Assembly (NCBI GenBank): GCA_027081565.1
Contig: JALWKG010000389.1
Location: 1 to 9,208 of the forward strand
From: Helicobacteraceae bacterium
GTDB taxonomy: Bacteria; Campylobacterota; Campylobacteria; Campylobacterales; Sulfurimonadaceae
Length of the DNA stretch: 9,208 nt
Reading direction: 5' to 3'
A program made the position numbers and the translations under genes. Position 1 is the first letter of the stretch. Each line of letters opens with the position of its first letter. Positions 6,461-9,208 of this stretch are shown here, in pieces. The notes beneath the pieces are model-generated. The model worked only from the letters and a program-made list of their open reading frames with translations. It was not told where the DNA came from and made no database searches.

Positions 6461-7273
6461 ATGGTCTTAAATCTTCTCAAGTATCCTGATGAACGTATCC
6501 GTCTTATCTCTGGAAATATTCGCTTTTTTGATGATTCTCTTAACAACATCATTACCGATCTCATAGACACGATGAAGGCTAATGACCTTGAAGCCTTAAG
6601 TGCCATACAGATAGGCATACAGTATGCAGTGATCGTACTTAAAGAAGACGGTACCTACAATCCCTATATCAATTTACGTATTATTGGTCATGAAGGTACA
6701 AAGACAGAGACTGAACGTACTCCCTATTATGAAGGCATCAGTGTTGATGTCCCCCGTCATATAAAGATCAAGATCTTTTACGAAGATGAAAAGGGTGAGG
6801 CGCATTATGATGATGTCGAAGGTGATAAAGCACGTATATTGCAACACCACATCGACTATAATTATGGCAGTACTTTTGTGGACAGAGTAGACAAGGAGAC
6901 CAAGCAACGTATAGGGGAACATCTCTCTGAAGGTTTGGTTGAGAGCAGTAATAGCAGTTGTCCTACAGTCTTTGTCCGTGATTACATCAAACAGGCTTAT
7001 AAATATGTCATGCTTTTGGTCTGGATCAGTTTTTTAGTCCCTTTTTTTACAGAGAGTATTAGTATCTTAGATGGCCTTTTTCTTTTTGATAAAATAGCAT
7101 TGGCATTGGTTGTTCCTATTGTCATACTCTATGCTGCTTATGCCTATTATGAGTCGGTGAAGTTCAAACAGTGCACCAGTTGCCAGTTTGGTAATGTGAT
7201 GGGTACTATAGCTCTTGCAGGTGTACAATGGATAATACTTAACGTTATCACCTATTTTTGGATAGCAACTTAA
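6461..7273 (+). CDS. Degenerate peptide deformylase fused to a C-terminal membrane domain
   Basis: Residues 1-155 follow the peptide deformylase fold: LLKYPDERIR at the start, motif I as DLEALSAIQIG (42-52; usual GxGxAAxQ), motif II as YYEGISVDVPR (89-99; usual EGCLS) and motif III as LQHHIDYNYG (127-136; usual QHExDH). Compared with E. coli Def, metal ligand Cys90 is Ile93, His132 is kept as His129, catalytic Glu133 is His130, and His136 is Tyr133. Two of three iron ligands and the general base are gone, so deformylation is very unlikely. Residues 182-200, 211-230 and 247-268 are three hydrophobic segments, and a CTSC pair (238-241) lies between the second and third. Normal deformylases (about 170 residues) have no such tail. 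AAAAGG at 6447-6452 is 8 bases before the ATG. It may bind nascent chains or formylated N-termini at the membrane, but the function is unknown. Confidence 0.85.
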   Translation: MVLNLLKYPDERIRLISGNIRFFDDSLNNIITDLIDTMKANDLEALSAIQIGIQYAVIVLKEDGTYNPYINLRIIGHEGTKTETERTPYYEGISVDVPRHIKIKIFYEDEKGEAHYDDVEGDKARILQHHIDYNYGSTFVDRVDKETKQRIGEHLSEGLVESSNSSCPTVFVRDYIKQAYKYVMLLVWISFLVPFFTESISILDGLFLFDKIALALVVPIVILYAAYAYYESVKFKQCTSCQFGNVMGTIALAGVQWIILNVITYFWIAT

Positions 7274-7299
7274 ATAAGACTAAATGTATAACACTATAT

Positions 7300-7327
7300 T
7301 TTAGCTCTTCAATAATTGTAGTATTAT
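7300..7327 (+). promoter_or_regulatory. Possible promoter upstream of the lipoprotein gene
   Basis: TATTAT at 7322-7327 could be a -10 box, with a poor TTTAGC -35 at 7300-7305 (16-base spacer). It fits the 77-base gap after the deformylase-like gene and would give a leader of roughly 17 bases before the ATG at 7351. Readthrough from the upstream gene is equally possible. Confidence 0.3.
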
Positions 7328-7350
7328 TGCACATCATTTTAGGAGTATTT

Positions 7351-7839
7351 ATGAAAAATATTATGTTAGCGTTACTGTTGTCTCTCTCGTTTTTAGGTTG
7401 TTCAGATGAGGTCACTGCACCTGTTGATCCTCAAGTTGTGGTTGGAAACTCTTTAGAGTCATTAACACTTAATGATCAATTTGAAAAACCGCATACTTTG
7501 AGTGCTGACACTAAAAAAGTGATTTTTGCATTTTCAAAAGATATGGGACATATGAGTAATGAGTTTTTTGAGAAGCAGGGTGCAGACTATTTGAGTAAGC
7601 ACAATGCTGTATTTGTTGCCGATGTAAGTGGTGCGCCGTCTGTGATCCGTTCAATGTTCATTATGCCAGGTCTTAAAGACTTTAAACATACTGTTTTAGT
7701 GATAGATGACAAGGCAAAAGCTGCGAACTATCGTAATGAAGCACACAAAGAAGAGATCATGATCGTGGATCTTAACAACTTCGTTATAGAAAAAATTCAG
7801 TTTGTCACTACTGCTGAAGCATTAGACAAAGCCCTCTAA
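7351..7839 (+). CDS. Lipoprotein, possibly thioredoxin-like fold without redox cysteines
   Basis: The 162-residue product starts with a lipoprotein signal peptide: MKNIMLALLL core and SFLGC with the lipidated cysteine at 17 (Phe at -3 is slightly atypical). The mature part opens with VGNSLESLTLNDQFEKPHTL (32-51), resembling the start of AhpC/TlpA/YtfJ-like thioredoxin-fold domains, followed by strand-like KKVIFAFSK (55-63) and HTVLVIDD (113-120). Where a CxxC would be expected there is KDMGHM, and no cysteine exists after Cys17, so thiol redox activity is excluded. The ATG at 7351 is preferred over the in-frame 7258 start because AGGAG (7341-7345) is 5 bases upstream, the signal peptide begins there, and the earlier start would overlap the deformylase-like gene. 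A secreted propeller gene follows 30 bases later, so the two may work together in the periplasm. Fold assignment is by pattern only. Confidence 0.8.
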   Translation: MKNIMLALLLSLSFLGCSDEVTAPVDPQVVVGNSLESLTLNDQFEKPHTLSADTKKVIFAFSKDMGHMSNEFFEKQGADYLSKHNAVFVADVSGAPSVIRSMFIMPGLKDFKHTVLVIDDKAKAANYRNEAHKEEIMIVDLNNFVIEKIQFVTTAEALDKAL

Positions 7840-7843
7840 GCAA

Positions 7844-7860
7844 CCTGGCTTCGGCCAAGG
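7844..7860 (+). promoter_or_regulatory. UUCG-capped hairpin covering a ribosome-binding site
   Basis: CCTGGC (7844-7849) pairs with GCCAAGG (7854-7860, A7858 bulged) around TTCG, giving the very stable C(UUCG)G tetraloop. The 3' arm contains the AAGG ribosome-binding site (7857-7860) of the following TTG-start gene. Five bases separate the upstream stop codon from the stem, so ribosomes finishing the lipoprotein would open it. The pyrimidine run after it (TCTCTCTTTT) also allows a terminator reading. Confidence 0.6.
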
Positions 7861-7869
7861 GTCTCTCTT

Positions 7870-8817
7870 TTGAAACGTTTACTCACCTTCCTCCTTTTTC
7901 TCTCTTTACTTTTACAAGCAGAAAATATCTCACCTCTTTATAAACTTCACACCTCTGGATTTATTACAGATTTTGTTTTAGATGAAGATAAAATATATGT
8001 TGCTACAGATGCTGGAAATGTGGACATCTTCCCTTTGGGAAGTGAAAAGATGATCAGACAGGTCTCTCTAGAACCTATACGTTCAGGACGAGGTGAACTG
8101 ATACCAGCACGTATTAACCGTGTGGACCGTCTCAATGGTAAGACCTTGATCGTCAGTATGTCTCATGATAACTTTAGAGACGTCTGGATAGAAGAGGGTG
8201 GTCAACTTAGCAAGATCATTGATGCCAAAGAGAAACTACTGATCAGTGAAGCCCATTTCATCGATGACAATAGTGTAGTATTTGCTACCTTTGACTCAGA
8301 TCTTATACTCTACAATCTTTCAGAAGGGTATAAGACTTACAGTCACTCCAACTCTCAAAGTACTTTGTGTGATCTAAGTATAAGCAGTGACCATAAAAAG
8401 ATGGTGAGTGCTGATGAAAGTGGCCGTGTTAAACTCTATGATGTCCGTAGTGGTAATAATGAAGCTGTTTTCGAGTCGGAAAATGTCGACAAGGTCTACA
8501 GTGTGGCTTACCACAAGGGGGTCGTTATTACGGGTGGTGAAGATAGACGGGTGGCTGTTTATCAAAGCAACAAAAAGCCTTATCATCTTAAAACCAGCTT
8601 TTTAGTCTATGCGGTAGGCTTGAGTCCAGATGCTAAAACAGGAATCTATGCTGATGGTGAAGAGCAGGTTTTACAACTGTTCAACACACAGACCAAGAAA
8701 AAGGGAGACCGTCTTGTTGGGCATAAAGAGATCGTGAGTAAAATTATTTTTGTAAGTGAAAAAGCATTGATAAGTTCAGGTGAGGGTAGCGAGCTCTTTT
8801 TATGGAGACTTCACTAA
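7870..8817 (+). CDS. Secreted WD40-type beta-propeller protein, NapL-like
   Basis: This 315-residue protein has a signal peptide (MKRLLTFLLFLSLLLQA, cut near 17) and so is periplasmic. The rest consists of beta-propeller blades with WD40 flavour: IYVATDAGNVDIF (42-54), MVSADESGRVKLYDVRSG (178-195), VITGGEDRRVAVY (219-231), GIYADGEEQVLQLF (258-271) and LISSGEGSELFLWRL (300-314). Overall character and length resemble NapL, the propeller protein of epsilonproteobacterial napAGHBFLD operons, whose role in nitrate reductase maturation is not well defined. No nap gene is next to it here, so a NapL name would overreach. The TTG start (7870) is chosen because AAGG (7857-7860) precedes it and the signal peptide begins there. 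It probably shares a transcript with the lipoprotein gene, and its translation may be coupled to it. Confidence 0.8.
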   Translation: MKRLLTFLLFLSLLLQAENISPLYKLHTSGFITDFVLDEDKIYVATDAGNVDIFPLGSEKMIRQVSLEPIRSGRGELIPARINRVDRLNGKTLIVSMSHDNFRDVWIEEGGQLSKIIDAKEKLLISEAHFIDDNSVVFATFDSDLILYNLSEGYKTYSHSNSQSTLCDLSISSDHKKMVSADESGRVKLYDVRSGNNEAVFESENVDKVYSVAYHKGVVITGGEDRRVAVYQSNKKPYHLKTSFLVYAVGLSPDAKTGIYADGEEQVLQLFNTQTKKKGDRLVGHKEIVSKIIFVSEKALISSGEGSELFLWRLH

Positions 8818-8864
8818 GTAGATATTACAGAGAAGGACAACAGCATAATAAGAAGTTTCTTCAT
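8814..8864 (-). other. Orphan signal-peptide-like mini-ORF, possible gene remnant
   Basis: On the minus strand an ATG at 8864 follows AAGGAAA (plus-strand 8870-8876) and encodes 16 residues, MKKLLIMLLSFSVIST, before a TAG that lies inside the end of the propeller gene. The peptide looks exactly like the start of a secreted-protein signal peptide. It could be the decayed 5' end of a lost gene, a small peptide gene, or coincidence. Confidence 0.3.
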
Positions 8865-8923
8865 GTTGTTTCCTTGGATTTAATTGTAAAATCATAACAG
8901 ATGATTGTGAAGAAAAGGTATAT

Positions 8924-8934
8924 GCAACCGTTGC
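8924..8934. repeat. Perfect short palindrome upstream of the interrupted gene
   Basis: GCAAC-C-GTTGC is an 11-base palindrome ending 15 bases before the TATAAT at 8950, in the -35 region. It is a possible operator; five-base arms are also compatible with chance. Confidence 0.3.
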
Positions 8935-8949
8935 TATAAGTTGAAAAGG

Positions 8950-8955
8950 TATAAT
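8950..8955 (+). promoter_or_regulatory. Sigma-70 -10 box for the interrupted gene
   Basis: A perfect TATAAT lies 32 bases before the GTG start of the interrupted gene, predicting transcription start near 8962 and a leader of about 25 bases. No good -35 hexamer is present at 17 bases (ACCGTT); TTGCTA at 8931 is only 13 bases away. This -10-only form is usual in Campylobacterota. Confidence 0.6.
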
Positions 8956-8987
8956 GCCTTTTTTAGAACTGGTGGAAGAGGTGAAAT

Positions 8988-9077
8988 GTGAACATAAAAG
9001 AGTTTTTTGCATATGGTGAGCAGGTAGAAGGATATGATGTTCGTGTCAGGGACTGTAAAAAATTCTGTGTCAATTAG
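8988..9077 (+). pseudogene. 5' fragment of a small gene cut by an IS256-family element
   Basis: A GTG start follows AGAGG (8977-8981, 6-base spacer) and a perfect TATAAT. The first 20 or so residues (MNIKEFFAYGEQVEGY, then DVRV) are chromosomal; the frame then enters the insertion sequence and stops at TAG 9075-9077 after 29 residues. The opening reminds me of small epsilonproteobacterial membrane proteins of the DUF4395 type, which often start with a similar FGExVEGY stretch, but this is from memory and weak. The rest of the gene should lie beyond the right end of the element. Confidence 0.55.
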
Positions 9078-9095
9078 ATAAAATTGAACACAGAA
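9063..9095 (+). repeat. Stem-loop in the IS left end, before the transposase
   Basis: TTCTGTGTCAATT (9063-9075) pairs with AATTG-A-ACACAGAA (9082-9095) as a 13-bp stem with one bulged A (9087) and loop AGATAA. The 3' arm ends inside the AAGGA ribosome-binding site (9094-9098). In a transcript that enters from outside the hairpin forms fully and could hide the start region, limiting transposase production; this is inferred. Confidence 0.7.
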
Positions 9096-9105
9096 GGAAT
9101 TACAG

Positions 9106-9208
9106 ATGAAGATAGAGTTAGACGTAGATCACTTAGCAGAGCAGATCAAAGCAGGAAAAAGCTTAACAGGTAAAGATGGTGCATTAAGTGCCTTAGTCAA
9201 ACAGATCA
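9106..9208 (+). CDS. IS256-family transposase (N-terminal part)
   Basis: The frame begins with ATG after AAGGA (9094-9098, 7-base spacer) and is open to the edge: 34 residues. The segment KSLTGKDGALSALVKQI (18-34) matches the hallmark N-terminal block of IS256/Mutator-type transposases (LTGxDGxLxxLxKQxxE). The DDE catalytic domain lies outside the window, so intactness is unknown. Confidence 0.85.
   Translation, partial: MKIELDVDHLAEQIKAGKSLTGKDGALSALVKQI

Larger units (their letters stand above)
9049..9208 (+). mobile_element. IS256-family insertion sequence, left end (partial)
   Basis: The element is called from its transposase. Its left terminal repeat probably begins near GGGACTGT (9049-9056), which interrupts an otherwise open reading frame; the exact edge and target duplication cannot be set without the right end. 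Transposition by this family uses a DDE transposase with a copy-out mechanism and usually gives 8-9 base target duplications. Confidence 0.75.

Noticed and set aside
7258..7350. Upstream start adding 31 residues to the lipoprotein
   Set aside because: It overlaps the end of the deformylase-like gene, adds residues before a clear lipoprotein signal peptide and has no ribosome-binding site.
8800..9012. Minus-strand frame of 70 codons between the propeller gene and the insertion sequence
   Set aside because: It reads through the promoter and start of the interrupted gene, has no family resemblance and no ribosome-binding site.

Overview
The window looks like a Campylobacterota chromosome, most like Sulfurovum or Sulfurimonas. 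This rests on protein character: a sulfide:quinone oxidoreductase (SQR)-like flavoprotein, an EAL-HDOD signalling protein, and a beta-propeller resembling NapL, the accessory protein of epsilonproteobacterial nap operons. Base composition is moderately AT-rich and genes are tightly packed. No RNA gene or CRISPR array was seen.

Left end, minus strand (1-1450): a divergent unit with an EAL-HDOD protein followed, with a 14-base overlap, by the N-terminal part of a YgjP-type metallopeptidase that runs off the window. A short intergenic region separates it from pepN on the plus strand (1679-4279), an M1 aminopeptidase N whose catalytic residues fall at the same numbers as in E. coli PepN.

Middle (4280-6374): a 365-base regulatory gap with heptamer repeats, then the SQR-like gene, a perfect 12-bp intercistronic stem-loop, and a 55-residue protein with an amphipathic C-terminal helix. 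A second hairpin follows. This is probably a sulfide-oxidation unit with a small membrane-associated partner.

Right part (6461-8817): a membrane-fused, catalytically degenerate peptide deformylase; a lipoprotein that may have a thioredoxin-like fold but lacks redox cysteines; and a secreted beta-propeller resembling NapL. The propeller has a TTG start and its ribosome-binding site lies inside a UUCG-capped hairpin.

Right end (8818-9208): a promoter and the first ~20 codons of a small gene cut by the left end of an IS256-family insertion sequence, whose transposase runs off the window.

The most unusual items are the pseudo-deformylase with a three-helix membrane domain, the SQR plus small-protein unit with its stem-loop, the displaced SQR cysteine, and the hairpins placed over translation starts. 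Nothing here forms an obvious multi-gene defence or novel catalytic system.
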